Part shown: positions 8,693 to 17,550 of the stretch, in pieces | How positions within the stretch are numbered: position 1 is the first letter of the stretch | Layout of the letters: the number at the start of each line of letters is the position of its first letter | Assembly: GCA_943354045.1 (NCBI GenBank) | Contig: CALRBF010000001.1 | Span: 361,074 to 425,073 of the forward strand | Reading direction: 5' to 3' | Origin: Parcubacteria group bacterium | Lineage (GTDB): Bacteria > Patescibacteria > Paceibacteria > SW-4-49-11 | DNA: 64,000 nucleotides | Program-made: the position numbers and the translations under genes | The notes under the pieces: generated by a model | What the model was told of the DNA's origin: nothing | Databases searched by the model: none | Seen by the model: the letters and a program-made list of their open reading frames with translations, nothing else

Positions 8693-9715
8693 GTGATTAT
8701 ATCAATTTCTGGACCAGATACCTATCGTTCAAGAGAAAAACTTTATTCTATACAAGAATTAGGAATTCAGAAACAGGCAAAACAAGAAGTCTTTGATTTT
8801 ACTGAAATTGTATTGCCAGACACTCCGGAAATAGTATTGTCTCGATTAAAACAAAGTCTCAATACGAGTTCTTTATTCACTGAAAAAAGATTACTTATTA
8901 TTAGAGGATTAGCTTCCCTGCCTAAAGCATTATATACCACAATTAAAAAAAGTTTATCTATTCTCAAAGATAATGCCGATATTATTGTATTATTTTATGA
9001 TACAGTAAGTATACTCAAAACCCATCCACTAACAAAAACTTTAGATCAAGTAAAAGCAAAAAACACAGAATATACTTTTTTATCAGAACCAAAAGTAATA
9101 GCCTATATTCATCAAATGAGTTTAGATCAAGGTATAGATATCAAAAGAGATGGTATTATATATCTTATTTCTTATCAAAAAGCGCAGTATACATTAGCTC
9201 AAGAAAAATCAGATAATAGGTCAAAATCAAAAGCCAATGCCTTTCAAATAGATTTATATGCAATAGAATTGCTCTTAAATACATTATATAACTACTATAA
9301 AAATAAGCCTATTACGGTTGAAATGCTCAAAGTAATACTCCCACAAGAGCAATCATATAGTATATTTTCTTTAGCTGAATCAATATATGCAAGGAATTAT
9401 GGCAAATATATAGCAACATTAAACTTTCTTCAAAAACAAGGTATAGAAGGGATAAAAGTGTATGGATTATTATTATCCCAAATCAAGACAGCACTTATTA
9501 TCAAAATGTCTCAGGAAAGCCAAAAACAATATATTGATTATATAAAAGGTCATCCCTATATACTCAAAATAACTGCTCAGAATATTCAGTCTTGGAACTC
9601 TAAAGACCTCAAAAAAATATATTTAAATCTAATACAAGGAGACTATGAAATTAAATTTGAAGGTAAGGATTCTTATGAAAAACTGAAATCGATTGTCCTA
9701 CAAATGAATATGTAG
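8693..9715 (+). CDS. holA: DNA polymerase III delta subunit (probable)
   Basis: The 340 residues follow the HolA plan. There is an N-terminal AAA-like fold with no Walker A motif (YRSREKL; a LFTEKRLLIIRGL strand; ADIIVLFYDTV), a lid, and a C-terminal helical collar (YSIFSLAESIYARNYGKYIA, VYGLLLSQIKTALIIKM). The delta subunit opens the sliding clamp in the clamp loader. Sequence conservation is low in this family, so the call rests on the pattern and order of segments. Translation probably starts at a GTG (8693). The gene lies just upstream of a region ending in rpsT, and holA next to rpsT is a frequent arrangement in bacteria. Confidence 0.65.
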   Translation: MIISISGPDTYRSREKLYSIQELGIQKQAKQEVFDFTEIVLPDTPEIVLSRLKQSLNTSSLFTEKRLLIIRGLASLPKALYTTIKKSLSILKDNADIIVLFYDTVSILKTHPLTKTLDQVKAKNTEYTFLSEPKVIAYIHQMSLDQGIDIKRDGIIYLISYQKAQYTLAQEKSDNRSKSKANAFQIDLYAIELLLNTLYNYYKNKPITVEMLKVILPQEQSYSIFSLAESIYARNYGKYIATLNFLQKQGIEGIKVYGLLLSQIKTALIIKMSQESQKQYIDYIKGHPYILKITAQNIQSWNSKDLKKIYLNLIQGDYEIKFEGKDSYEKLKSIVLQMNM

Positions 9716-9770
9716 TTAAGATATATGATAAAAACTATTTAAAATGTGGATAACTAGTCTATACAAAATC

Positions 9771-9780
9771 GGGGGGGGGG
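9771..9780 (+). repeat. G10 homopolymer tract in promoter region
   Basis: Ten consecutive G residues stand 36 bases before the ATG of the secreted repeat protein, in otherwise very AT-rich DNA. A TATAAG at 9787 and a TATAAT at 9802 could serve as -10 elements, so the tract lies in or next to the promoter spacer. Such tracts change length by slippage. Confidence 0.85.
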
Positions 9781-9815
9781 TGATAGTATAAGTATATAAA
9801 ATATAATATAATAAT

Positions 9816-10967
9816 ATGCAATTCAAAAAAGAATTATTATTAAGCTCACTATTTATCGGAATATTTTTTACATTAACCCCATATAGTAATGCAAAAATTG
9901 AATGTAAAAATATTTATGGTAATTTAGCAGGGGAAACTCCAGCAGATGATGAGCTTTGTCAGGGGATAATATATAACGAAATCCCAGGGAGAGCTTTTCC
10001 TAATGGGAGTATTATCAAGAAGAAAAATTATCCTCAAGTTTATTATATAGAAAATTTTCAAAAAAGAGCAATAGAGTCCCCAGCCTTATTTGAATCTCGT
10101 AATTTTGATTGGAATGCTTTAATTATATCTTCAGAATGGGATGTAGACCTGATGCAGTTGTCTTATGACTCTACCAATACTTTTATTGGAGAAGATGGAG
10201 CTCCACTAACATTTAGAGACGGGTCATTATTATCTAATAGGGGCGGAGTCTATATTATATCGGATGGATTAAGAAGACCAATAGTATCACCCGCAGCTTT
10301 CCTAAGATTAGGATTCAAATGGAATAATGTAAAAGCAGTATCAGACGCTGAACTTAATCTTCACCCACTAGGAGAAGCAGTTACTACAACATCTAATTAT
10401 CCTGATGGAGTAGTGATTAAAACAGGTGGTGGGAAAATGTATTTAGTCGATGATGATAAAAGAAGATATATCCCATCTCCTTTAGTATTTGATTCTCTAT
10501 TCAAATGGAATGAAACGGTAGATTTGTCTTTGGCTGTAGCTCCCGTATATAATCCAAGTGAAAAAGGGGATGTTATTATCCGAGATGGTGTTTTGATATC
10601 AGGAGAGGGTAAGGTGTGGGTAACAGAATCAGGCAAAAAGATACCAATATATAGCCCAGAAATTTTTGAGAGCCTAGGATTGTCTTGGGGGCAAGTAAAG
10701 CCTGCTAGTACTTTTGATATGAATAATATCCCAACTAATAATTCGAGTGATTTAGGGAAAAATATAAGGGTTTTTGCAGATGGAACTGCATTAAAATCAG
10801 ATAGTTCTTCGCAAATTTATTATTCTAAGGCGGGTATATTACGTCCAATCAATACACCAGAGAGATTTTACTCCCGCTATCAGAATTTTAATCAGGTGAT
10901 AACTGTACCAAAAAGACTTATAGATAAATATCCTATTGGAAGTGAACTTCCTCCAAGTCCATATTAA
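9816..10967 (+). CDS. Secreted protein with five repeats of about 55 residues
   Basis: A signal peptide (residues 1-26, ending SNA) precedes about five repeats. Each repeat has the pattern (F/Y)-x-DGS-x-(I/L)-x(6-9)-VYYI-x(4)-KRPI-x-SP-x-(V/L)F-x-SL-x-FKWN followed by VSD-like and PLG-like segments. The best copies start near FPNGS, FRDGS, YPDGV, IRDGV and FADGT. I do not recognise a named family; similar repeats are common in exported proteins of Patescibacteria. It is probably a cell-surface or released protein. A G10 tract in its promoter region suggests variable expression. A perfect bidirectional terminator follows. Confidence 0.7.
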   Translation: MQFKKELLLSSLFIGIFFTLTPYSNAKIECKNIYGNLAGETPADDELCQGIIYNEIPGRAFPNGSIIKKKNYPQVYYIENFQKRAIESPALFESRNFDWNALIISSEWDVDLMQLSYDSTNTFIGEDGAPLTFRDGSLLSNRGGVYIISDGLRRPIVSPAAFLRLGFKWNNVKAVSDAELNLHPLGEAVTTTSNYPDGVVIKTGGGKMYLVDDDKRRYIPSPLVFDSLFKWNETVDLSLAVAPVYNPSEKGDVIIRDGVLISGEGKVWVTESGKKIPIYSPEIFESLGLSWGQVKPASTFDMNNIPTNNSSDLGKNIRVFADGTALKSDSSSQIYYSKAGILRPINTPERFYSRYQNFNQVITVPKRLIDKYPIGSELPPSPY

Positions 10968-10984
10968 AATAACACTTAATATAA

Positions 10985-11021
10985 CCTAAAAAGCTCCCAA
11001 ATAAATCGGGAGCTTTTTAGG
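10985..11021. terminator. Bidirectional terminator between secreted protein gene and rpsT
   Basis: The 14-nt arms CCTAAAAAGCTCCC and GGGAGCTTTTTAGG pair perfectly around a 9-nt loop. T-runs on both strands fit use by both convergent genes. Confidence 0.9.
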
Positions 11022-11029
11022 TTTAGGAC

Positions 11030-11299
11030 TTATTTGGTATCTAATGCTTGATTAAGTTTGGTCATAAGACGTGATTTTTTACGGGCTGCAGAATTCTTTT
11101 TTAAGATTCCTCGTTTAGCAGTCTTATCAATTGCCTTATAAACATTAGGCATAAATTCCTGAGCTTTTGTAATATCAGTTGAAAGATATCCTATAAACTC
11201 CTTTACAGAGTTTTTTAGTCTTTTCTTTACGATATTATTCTCAGCATTTTTCTTGAGAGATTGTCGATGTGCTTTAATAGCAGATTGTGTAATAGGCAT
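11030..11299 (-). CDS. rpsT: 30S ribosomal protein S20
   Basis: The 89 residues are Lys/Arg-rich and mostly helical, beginning MPITQSAIKAHRQSLKKNAENN with the later KNSAARKKSRLMTKLN motif typical of S20. It binds 16S rRNA early in small-subunit assembly. It follows rpsR by 4 bases and is the last gene of the rpsF-ssb-rpsR-rpsT cluster. Confidence 0.95.
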   Translation of the reverse strand: MPITQSAIKAHRQSLKKNAENNIVKKRLKNSVKEFIGYLSTDITKAQEFMPNVYKAIDKTAKRGILKKNSAARKKSRLMTKLNQALDTK

Positions 11300-11303
11300 A
11301 GAT

Positions 11304-11528
11304 TTATCTGGTTACATAAGGAATAATTGATAAAAACCGAGCTCTTTTCATAGACTTGGACAGATTTCTCTGATGATTTGCTCGAGTTCCTGTTCGGCGT
11401 GATGCTACGATTTTAGCTTGAGGAGTTAAAAACATCTTCAAAGTAACTGCATCCTTATAGTCTATTGCAACATTATTAGTGCTAAAATAGCATACCTTAG
11501 GGACTTTCTTCTTATTGTTCGTTCTCAT
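11304..11528 (-). CDS. rpsR: 30S ribosomal protein S18
   Basis: The 74 residues include the S18 core (IDYKDAVTLKMFLTPQAKIVASRRTGT, split by reading) and the basic tail NHQRNLSKSMKRARFLSIIPY. It pairs with S6 on the platform of the 30S subunit. The gene order rpsF-ssb-rpsR is the classic bacterial arrangement. An N-terminal CYF stretch could be a remnant of the zinc-type start seen in some S18 proteins. Confidence 0.95.
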   Translation of the reverse strand: MRTNNKKKVPKVCYFSTNNVAIDYKDAVTLKMFLTPQAKIVASRRTGTRANHQRNLSKSMKRARFLSIIPYVTR

Positions 11529-11542
11529 ACGTGGTAAATTAA

Positions 11543-12019
11543 TTAAAATGGAATTTCTTCTAAATCGATTTCATCCTCATCTAGGTTGACAGTAGGAAGT
11601 TCTTCCTGAATGTCAGCTACTGGCTTTGAGGCGGTAGGCCTAGGAGTGCTTGGTCTAGACGCTGGGCTTGAAGGAGCTCCTGCTCCTGATGAACCCTTTG
11701 GTCCAAATTGAAATGACTCAATAATAATTTCTGTACGATATTTTTTTTGTCCATCTTGGGCTTCCCATGATCGGGTCTGTAATCTTCCCTCTACAAGGAT
11801 AAGAGAACCTTTTCTGAGATATTGGCTAATAGTATCAGCCTGCTTTCCATAAGCTACTACATTGTGATATTCAGCTGTTTCTTGCTTTTGTCCCTGCTTA
11901 TCAACCCATGTGCGATTGGTGGCGAGGCTAAAACTTGATACAGATGATCCACTTGGTAAAGCTTTGAACTCAGGATCTTGAGTAAGATTTCCAATAAGAT
12001 AGACTTTATTTAAATACAT
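11543..12019 (-). CDS. ssb: Single-stranded DNA-binding protein
   Basis: The 158-residue SSB has an OB fold over residues 1-105 (MYLNKVYLIGNLTQDPEF, SFSLATNR, YHNVVAYGKQAD, YLRKGSLILVEGRLQTRSW). A disordered Ser/Pro/Ala-rich linker follows, then an acidic tail ending EEIPF, the hook that recruits repair and replication proteins. It lies between rpsF and rpsR. Confidence 0.96.
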   Translation of the reverse strand: MYLNKVYLIGNLTQDPEFKALPSGSSVSSFSLATNRTWVDKQGQKQETAEYHNVVAYGKQADTISQYLRKGSLILVEGRLQTRSWEAQDGQKKYRTEIIIESFQFGPKGSSGAGAPSSPASRPSTPRPTASKPVADIQEELPTVNLDEDEIDLEEIPF

Positions 12020-12038
12020 ACAGCAATTATATTAATGT

Positions 12039-12434
12039 TTATTCAACTTTAGGAGCTTCAGTAGGAGTCTCTTCCTTTGCCTTCTCAGCAATAGCTTCTA
12101 CGGGGATTTCGCTTAATTTAAGAAAATCTTTTACGATTAAGAATCGTAGTATAGCAGCTTCTCGAGACAAAGAGCTCTCAAGAGTACTGAGTTTGCTGGG
12201 GTCTAATTCAAAAGTAGTTGTGTAATAATAACCTTGTCTATAATGCTTAATTGGATAAGCGAATTTTCGAAGATTATTTTCATCGGTACCACCTCTTTCG
12301 GCTGAAAATGTTCTCTCGGTCTCATTGGGCTTCCCTTCTAGGGATTTGATCTGCTCTGATACTACGGAATTGATAGCAATTTGCTCCTCATCAGTAAGCT
12401 CAGGCTTTAGGATATAGGTGATTTCGTATAACAT
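12039..12434 (-). CDS. rpsF: 30S ribosomal protein S6
   Basis: The 131 residues start at MLYEITYILKPELTDEE, the normal S6 start. The frame is open 38 codons further upstream, but that part would run across the promoter at 12520-12548, so 12434 is chosen. FAYPIKHYRQGYYYTTTFEL and the FLIVKD strand are typical of S6. The Glu/Ala-rich tail is common. First gene of the ribosomal cluster. Confidence 0.95.
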   Translation of the reverse strand: MLYEITYILKPELTDEEQIAINSVVSEQIKSLEGKPNETERTFSAERGGTDENNLRKFAYPIKHYRQGYYYTTTFELDPSKLSTLESSLSREAAILRFLIVKDFLKLSEIPVEAIAEKAKEETPTEAPKVE

Positions 12435-12519
12435 TATTCTATACAATACTAATAAACGGACATTTGTCTGTAGATACTCAGACATTGTGAAGTTGAAAGA
12501 ACTTGCGAAGTTTGTTGTT

Positions 12520-12548
12520 ATTATAGCATAAAACTGAATATTTAGCAA
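12520..12548 (-). promoter_or_regulatory. Promoter of rpsF-ssb-rpsR-rpsT
   Basis: On the minus strand, TTGCTA (12543-12548) and TATAAT (12520-12525) are separated by 17 bases. This leaves a leader of about 80 bases before rpsF. Confidence 0.75.
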
Positions 12549-12560
12549 TAGTAAAGAAAA

Positions 12561-12584
12561 AACCCTCCAAGTATGGGGAGGGTT
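12561..12584 (-). terminator. Terminator after the 12586-12957 gene
   Basis: AACCCTCC/GGAGGGTT hairpin. On the minus strand it is followed by TTTTTTCTTT. Confidence 0.85.
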
Positions 12585-12585
12585 G

Positions 12586-12957
12586 CTAATGAGAATTGTG
12601 CGATATTATCAGATCAAGATATCTCTGAATAATTGCATAATGCCTTTCTTGTCTTCCTGTCAGCGTACCTAACTCATCATAATGAAGTGTGAACAATTCA
12701 TTGATGCGCCTGAGTTGGCCAAGGACTAGATGAAATTCACTCTCATTCAATGGTAAGGAATGAAGGGTATATTTTCCTATATGCATAGGCTTTAAAACAT
12801 TCTGATGAAGTTCCTCAAGAAGACTTAACACCTCTTCAGTTACTGGATCTTCTAAATTCCTACGGCTAAAAATCAAGAGATGTTCTCTGATGATATTCTT
12901 GGGATTATGGGAAAGAGTAGTTTGTTGAGGCGGAAAAAGAAACCAGGATTGAGACAT
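12586..12957 (-). CDS. Hypothetical protein
   Basis: This 123-residue soluble protein is rich in Leu, His and Glu and is predicted mostly helical (VTEEVLSLLEELHQNVL, LGQLRRINELFTLHYDEL). It has no signal peptide or membrane helix. I recognise no family. It has its own terminator and is divergent from ychF, which supports a real single-gene unit. Confidence 0.6.
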   Translation of the reverse strand: MSQSWFLFPPQQTTLSHNPKNIIREHLLIFSRRNLEDPVTEEVLSLLEELHQNVLKPMHIGKYTLHSLPLNESEFHLVLGQLRRINELFTLHYDELGTLTGRQERHYAIIQRYLDLIISHNSH

Positions 12958-13059
12958 GATTAATAAGGTGCAGAGGAATGCTTTTATTGTATCATATCTC
13001 TAGTAAAAAAGCTGAATATATAGTATACTGGGGGCTATATAAGAGTTAATTATTATACT

Positions 13060-14130
13060 ATGTCTTTATCAATTGGTATTGTGGGCTTACCCAATGTTGG
13101 TAAATCTACTTTATTTCAAACCCTTACCAAAAAACAAGTCTCAGCTGAGAATTATCCTTTTTGTACTATTGAGCCTAATATCGGTACAGTTCCTGTGCCA
13201 GATAGTCGTCTTCAGGCTTTGGCTGATATTTCTAAATCTCTCAAAGTTTTACCCACCACTATAGAATTTATTGATATTGCGGGGCTTGTAAGAGGGGCGT
13301 CCAAGGGAGAGGGTCTTGGAAATGCTTTTTTAGCTAATATTCGATCAGTAGATGCTATTTGTCATGTGATAAGGAGTTTTCATAATGATGATATTACTCA
13401 TGTAGAAAATAGAATACATCCCCTAGAAGACGCAGACATTATTAATACTGAGCTTTTATTGGCTGATCTTGATCAAATTACTAAAGCTTTACCACAAGTT
13501 GAGAAAAAAGCCAAGTCAAAAGATGCTTTATCCCTCGAAGTATTGCCGATATTACAAAAAATATTACCCCAAATTGAATCAGGAACTGCTATTCGAGATG
13601 CGGGATTAGATTCAGAAGAGTTATTTGCTATCAAATCATATAGTTTTCTTACCGCAAAGCCAATGCTCTATGTAGTAAATACCGATGAGACCTATACTCT
13701 GAATGATGATTTAATACAGTCTTTGGGTAAATCTATTATCCCACTATCAATCAAAATTGAATCAGAAATTAGTTTAATGGAAGAGGAGGAGCAAAAAGAA
13801 TATTTAGCTATGCTGGGGCGAGATATAAGTGGACTTGATGTGTTAATTCGGGCAGGATATGATTTGCTTAACTTAATATCTTTTCTTACTACGGGGCCTC
13901 AAGAAACCAGGGCTTGGACAGTGGGACGAGGAACTTTGGCCCCACAGGCTGGGGGAGTAATTCACTCAGATATTGAGCGGGGATTTATTATGGCGGATAT
14001 TATATCGTATCAGGACTTTATTGATTGTGGAGGAGAATCTGGTGCTCGGCAACAAGGTAAACTTAGACAAGAAGGAAAGTCATATATCATTCAAGATGGA
14101 GATATATGTCATTTTAAGTTTAATGTGTAA
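13060..14130 (+). CDS. ychF: Ribosome-binding ATPase YchF
   Basis: The 356-residue Obg-family P-loop protein has G1 loop GLPNVGKST (9-17), FIDIAGLVRGASKGEGLGN (G3 region), a coiled-coil middle, and a C-terminal TGS domain (GFIMADIISYQDF, GKSYIIQDGDICHFKFNV). YchF binds ATP rather than GTP and associates with ribosomes. Its length and domain order are normal. It is transcribed away from the 12586-12957 gene. Confidence 0.96.
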   Translation: MSLSIGIVGLPNVGKSTLFQTLTKKQVSAENYPFCTIEPNIGTVPVPDSRLQALADISKSLKVLPTTIEFIDIAGLVRGASKGEGLGNAFLANIRSVDAICHVIRSFHNDDITHVENRIHPLEDADIINTELLLADLDQITKALPQVEKKAKSKDALSLEVLPILQKILPQIESGTAIRDAGLDSEELFAIKSYSFLTAKPMLYVVNTDETYTLNDDLIQSLGKSIIPLSIKIESEISLMEEEEQKEYLAMLGRDISGLDVLIRAGYDLLNLISFLTTGPQETRAWTVGRGTLAPQAGGVIHSDIERGFIMADIISYQDFIDCGGESGARQQGKLRQEGKSYIIQDGDICHFKFNV

Positions 14131-14201
14131 GAGATTCGTAGTGGAGGGATTATACAATTATAAATTATGAATTATGTCGGGGGAGTGTTGCTCCTACGAA
14201 A

Positions 14202-14226
14202 AAATGGAGGGATGCTTCGCCACGAA
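14202..14226 (+). repeat. Short copy of the GGAGGGA-type interspersed repeat
   Basis: ATGGAGGGATGCTTCGCC with the preceding phrase GTCGGGGGAGTG...CTCCTACGAAAAA resembles the sequence around 3090-3150. No gene is seen between 14131 and 14290. Confidence 0.45.
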
Positions 14227-14290
14227 TGAACAATATAATTCAAATCTCTATAAATTTATGCTATGATAAATACAGATAATCTATAAATCT

Positions 14291-14566
14291 ATGAATTTAT
14301 CTAAGTATCGATTTGAGGAAATAATAAAAAGAGCCTATTTTAGTGGGGGTGGGTTTCTCTCATCTGGAGCTACTAGCGATCAGAAAAAAGAATATATTAA
14401 AGCTTTATTTGATGATGCTTTTGATCGTTATGGCAAGGATAGAGATTTGGTATCGCTAGAGGAGTGGAATGAGATAAAGGATCATCTTATCTCCAATAAA
14501 AAGGATATTATATCCGAGGAAGATATAGAGATATTGGCTAAAGTAATAGAAGAAGAATTAAGGTAA
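14291..14566 (+). CDS. Hypothetical small acidic protein
   Basis: A charged 91-residue protein, predicted helical (YRFEEIIKRAYF, KKEYIKALFDDAFDRYGKD, EEDIEILAKVIEEELR), without membrane segments. It is followed after 6 bases by another small gene and then prfB, so the three are probably one transcript. I recognise no family. Confidence 0.6.
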   Translation: MNLSKYRFEEIIKRAYFSGGGFLSSGATSDQKKEYIKALFDDAFDRYGKDRDLVSLEEWNEIKDHLISNKKDIISEEDIEILAKVIEEELR

Positions 14567-14572
14567 AATATT

Positions 14573-14815
14573 ATGAAAACAATGGAAGATTATGCTAAAG
14601 AGGTTACAAAAAGAGCTGGCATCTCTGAATTTAGTGATGAAGCAAAAACTGTTCACGAAGAAATATATAGAGTTATGGGTGGGGGTAAGTACAAGCCCTT
14701 TAATGCAAATGATTTGGGTAAATATGGTAGCACAATTTCTAATAATATCATAAGGACTAATTCACGTCTTGGAACACGGGTTGCTCCTCATCTTTCTAGT
14801 GTCTTAAAGAAATAA
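14573..14815 (+). CDS. Hypothetical small protein
   Basis: An 80-residue soluble protein (MEDYAKEVTKRAGISEF, YRVMGGGKYKPFNANDLGKYG). It ends 3 bases before the prfB start. Tight spacing and the same strand suggest co-transcription with prfB. Family unknown. Confidence 0.6.
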   Translation: MKTMEDYAKEVTKRAGISEFSDEAKTVHEEIYRVMGGGKYKPFNANDLGKYGSTISNNIIRTNSRLGTRVAPHLSSVLKK

Positions 14816-14818
14816 ATA

Positions 14819-15892
14819 ATGACTCAGGAGCGAGCCTATAATCTTTTAGGTGAAATAAAAGAGAAGTGGAATCAAGTGGAGCTCGGAATACGGCTTGAGG
14901 ATTTACAAAAAGACTTACAGGAATATACCTTAAAGTCAGAAAACCCTCAATTATGGGATAATCCAGAAGAAGCTCAGAATATTCTCAAATATCTGTCTCA
15001 TACTCAAAAAAAGATACAAGATATCAAAAATATCCCTGAGCAGTTAGAATTTATAGAGCAAATACTATCTGAGGGGGATTTGGATTATGAAGAGGAATTA
15101 CAAGCTCTTAATAATCTTGTTAATGAATATTGGAGAAGTTTATTTTTTAACTCAGAATATGATGCGGGTAATGCTCTGGTCTTTATACAGGCCGGAGCCG
15201 GAGGCGTCGATGCCCAAGATTTTGCGGAGATGATAACAAAAATGTATATCTCATATGCCAAGTCTCGAAATTTTGAGGTAAATGTGATAGAATATATACA
15301 AGGCCAAGAGGCTGGAATCAAACGCTCCTTGCTACAAATAAAAGGTCAATATGCCTATGGAATTTTTCGCCAAGAGCGAGGAGTTCATCGTCTGGTGAGA
15401 GTTTCTCCATTTAATGCAGCGGGCCTCCGGCACACCTCATTTGTGATGGTGCAAGCATTGCCAGAAATGGAAGATATACATTCTCATGATATTGTTATTA
15501 ATCCAAGCGACCTCAAAATTGATGTATATCGCTCTCAAGGAGCTGGGGGGCAAAGTGTTAATACTACTGACTCAGCTGTTCGAATAACGCATATACCGAC
15601 TAATATTGTAGTGGCAATACAGACAGAACGCTCTCAATTGCAAAATAAAGCATTGGCAATGAGTATTCTCAAAGCTAAATTATGGGAATTAAAACAAGCT
15701 GAGAGAAAACAAGAGCAAGCTGACCATACGGAAGATATATCTATTTCATGGGGAAATCATATTCGGTCTTATGTATTGAACCCTTATAAATTGGTAAAAG
15801 ATCAGCGTAGTGGATTTGAAACAACAGATGTAGATGGGGTTTTGGCAGGGAATTTAGAAGAAATTATTACATCAGTGCTTATATCTAAATAA
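14819..15892 (+). CDS. prfB: Peptide chain release factor 2
   Basis: The 357-residue class I release factor has the stop-codon tripeptide SPF at 196-198, diagnostic for RF2 (UGA/UAA), and the catalytic GGQ at 243-245 within GAGGQSVNTTDSAVRITH. There is no in-frame TGA or shift site near the start, so the usual autoregulatory frameshift is absent. An RF2 agrees with the use of TGA as a stop throughout the window. Confidence 0.96.
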   Translation: MTQERAYNLLGEIKEKWNQVELGIRLEDLQKDLQEYTLKSENPQLWDNPEEAQNILKYLSHTQKKIQDIKNIPEQLEFIEQILSEGDLDYEEELQALNNLVNEYWRSLFFNSEYDAGNALVFIQAGAGGVDAQDFAEMITKMYISYAKSRNFEVNVIEYIQGQEAGIKRSLLQIKGQYAYGIFRQERGVHRLVRVSPFNAAGLRHTSFVMVQALPEMEDIHSHDIVINPSDLKIDVYRSQGAGGQSVNTTDSAVRITHIPTNIVVAIQTERSQLQNKALAMSILKAKLWELKQAERKQEQADHTEDISISWGNHIRSYVLNPYKLVKDQRSGFETTDVDGVLAGNLEEIITSVLISK

Positions 15893-15907
15893 ATATTAAT
15901 TAGTTCT

Positions 15908-16594
15908 ATGATTTTATTCAAAAATGTAACCAAAACATATGGAGAGGAGGAGTCCTTTGCAATTGAAAATATTAATCTCAAAATAGAGGATGGAGAATTT
16001 GTAGTTCTTGTTGGGCAAAGTGGTGCGGGAAAATCCACTCTGATGAAGCTTATTACGGGAGAACAGAAACCAGATAAGGGTGAGGTGTATTTAGGAAAAA
16101 CTCGAGTTAATGATTTAAGATACAAAGATTTACCTCAACATAGAAGAGCTTTAGGAATTATTTTTCAAGACTTTAAGCTATTAGCTCAGAAAACTGCTTT
16201 TGAAAATATTGCTTTTGCAATGGAAATATTGGGCAAAGATAGTAATGAAATTGCCCGTAAAGTCCCACGATTTTTGAATATTGTGGGTATGGGAGCTAAG
16301 GCTAATAAATTTCCTAATCAATTATCAGGGGGGGAAAGGCAAAGAATAGCTATTGCCCGAGCTCTTATCAATGAACCAGCGGTATTATTAGCTGATGAGC
16401 CGACAGGAAATCTGGATGTATTTAATAGTTGGGATATTGTGAATTTACTTCTTAAAATTAATGAACAACTCAAAACAACTATTATTTTTGCAACCCATAA
16501 TAAAGAAGTAGTAAACAGTATTAATAAACGTGTTATCAGCCTTGATAAAGGTAACATTATTCGTGATAGCCTAGACGGAAAATATATTATCTAA
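15908..16594 (+). CDS. ftsE: Cell division ATP-binding protein FtsE
   Basis: The 228-residue ABC ATPase has Walker A GQSGAGKST (36-44), Q-loop IIFQDFKLL, signature LSGGERQRIAIARAL, Walker B VLLADEPTGNLD and an H-loop FATHNKEV. With FtsX it forms the complex that activates peptidoglycan hydrolases at the septum. It sits between prfB and ftsX, a frequent order (prfB-ftsE-ftsX) in Gram-positive and CPR genomes. Confidence 0.95.
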   Translation: MILFKNVTKTYGEEESFAIENINLKIEDGEFVVLVGQSGAGKSTLMKLITGEQKPDKGEVYLGKTRVNDLRYKDLPQHRRALGIIFQDFKLLAQKTAFENIAFAMEILGKDSNEIARKVPRFLNIVGMGAKANKFPNQLSGGERQRIAIARALINEPAVLLADEPTGNLDVFNSWDIVNLLLKINEQLKTTIIFATHNKEVVNSINKRVISLDKGNIIRDSLDGKYII

Positions 16595-16609
16595 ATCAAT
16601 ATAAAATTT

Positions 16610-17539
16610 ATGGACTCATTCTTCACTAATATCATACGCAGCATTACCTATGGATTCCAAAATTTTGGGCGTAATTTATTCTTATCTATTGCTACTACCA
16701 GTATTATGGTGCTCACCTTATTTGGGCTAGGATTCTTTATGGTTATTAATCAAATTAGCAGTGATGCTTTAACTAGTGTACAAAATAAAGTAAATATTAG
16801 TATATATCTAAAAGATGGTATAGAACAATCTCAAATAGATGAATTTCAGAATTATGTAAAAGGTCTCGAAGGTGTGAGAGAAATTGATTTGGTGACTAAA
16901 GAAGAGGCCTTAGATAAATTTAAAGAAACGTATAAAGATAATCCTTCTATTCTCCAATCATTACAAGTATTAGATACTAATCCTCTCCCAGTAACTTTAG
17001 TGATTCAGGCTGAAAATAGTAAATTTTATCAAAAAATTAATGATACCGTATTGAGCTCACAATATAAAGATACTGTTATTCAAGAAACTGATTTTCAAAA
17101 ATCAACCTCAAAAGAAATTATTGATAAATTAAATAAAATTATTAGTGTAACTCGTAATGTAGGGATTAGTGTGATTGTGGTACTTGCTACTATTGCGGTA
17201 TTAATTACCTATAACACTATTCGATTGACACTCTATTCTTATCGTCAAGAAATTGAAATTATGCGTTTGGTTGGGGCTAGTGACTCTCAAATTAAAGGTC
17301 CGTTTTTTGTAGAGGGTATATTATTCGGTATATTTGGAACCTTTATCAGTTTCCTCATTCTGTTTATTGTAGTTCTTGCTATCTCAGGACCAATTACTGC
17401 CTTTGTAGATGGAGCTCAGTCCCCAAGTAGCTATGTTCTCGGGAAAGCATTTCTGATTATTGGAGTTCAATTAGCTGCTGGAATAGCTCTTGGAGTCGGA
17501 AGTAGTCTTATTGCCATTAATCGTTATCTAAAAGTTTAA
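16610..17539 (+). CDS. ftsX: Cell division permease FtsX
   Basis: The 309 residues comprise an N-terminal membrane helix (about 21-43), an extracellular domain (about 50-165; NISIYLKDGIEQSQIDEF, LQVLDTNPLPVTLVI) and three C-terminal helices with the RLTLYSYRQEIEIMRLVGAS motif between them. It partners with FtsE encoded 15 bases upstream. Confidence 0.94.
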   Translation: MDSFFTNIIRSITYGFQNFGRNLFLSIATTSIMVLTLFGLGFFMVINQISSDALTSVQNKVNISIYLKDGIEQSQIDEFQNYVKGLEGVREIDLVTKEEALDKFKETYKDNPSILQSLQVLDTNPLPVTLVIQAENSKFYQKINDTVLSSQYKDTVIQETDFQKSTSKEIIDKLNKIISVTRNVGISVIVVLATIAVLITYNTIRLTLYSYRQEIEIMRLVGASDSQIKGPFFVEGILFGIFGTFISFLILFIVVLAISGPITAFVDGAQSPSSYVLGKAFLIIGVQLAAGIALGVGSSLIAINRYLKV

Positions 17540-17550
17540 TTTATTTCATT

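Noticed and set aside
14819..14900. Programmed frameshift in prfB
   Set aside because: The reading frame is continuous from the ATG, and no in-frame TGA with a slippery site is present.
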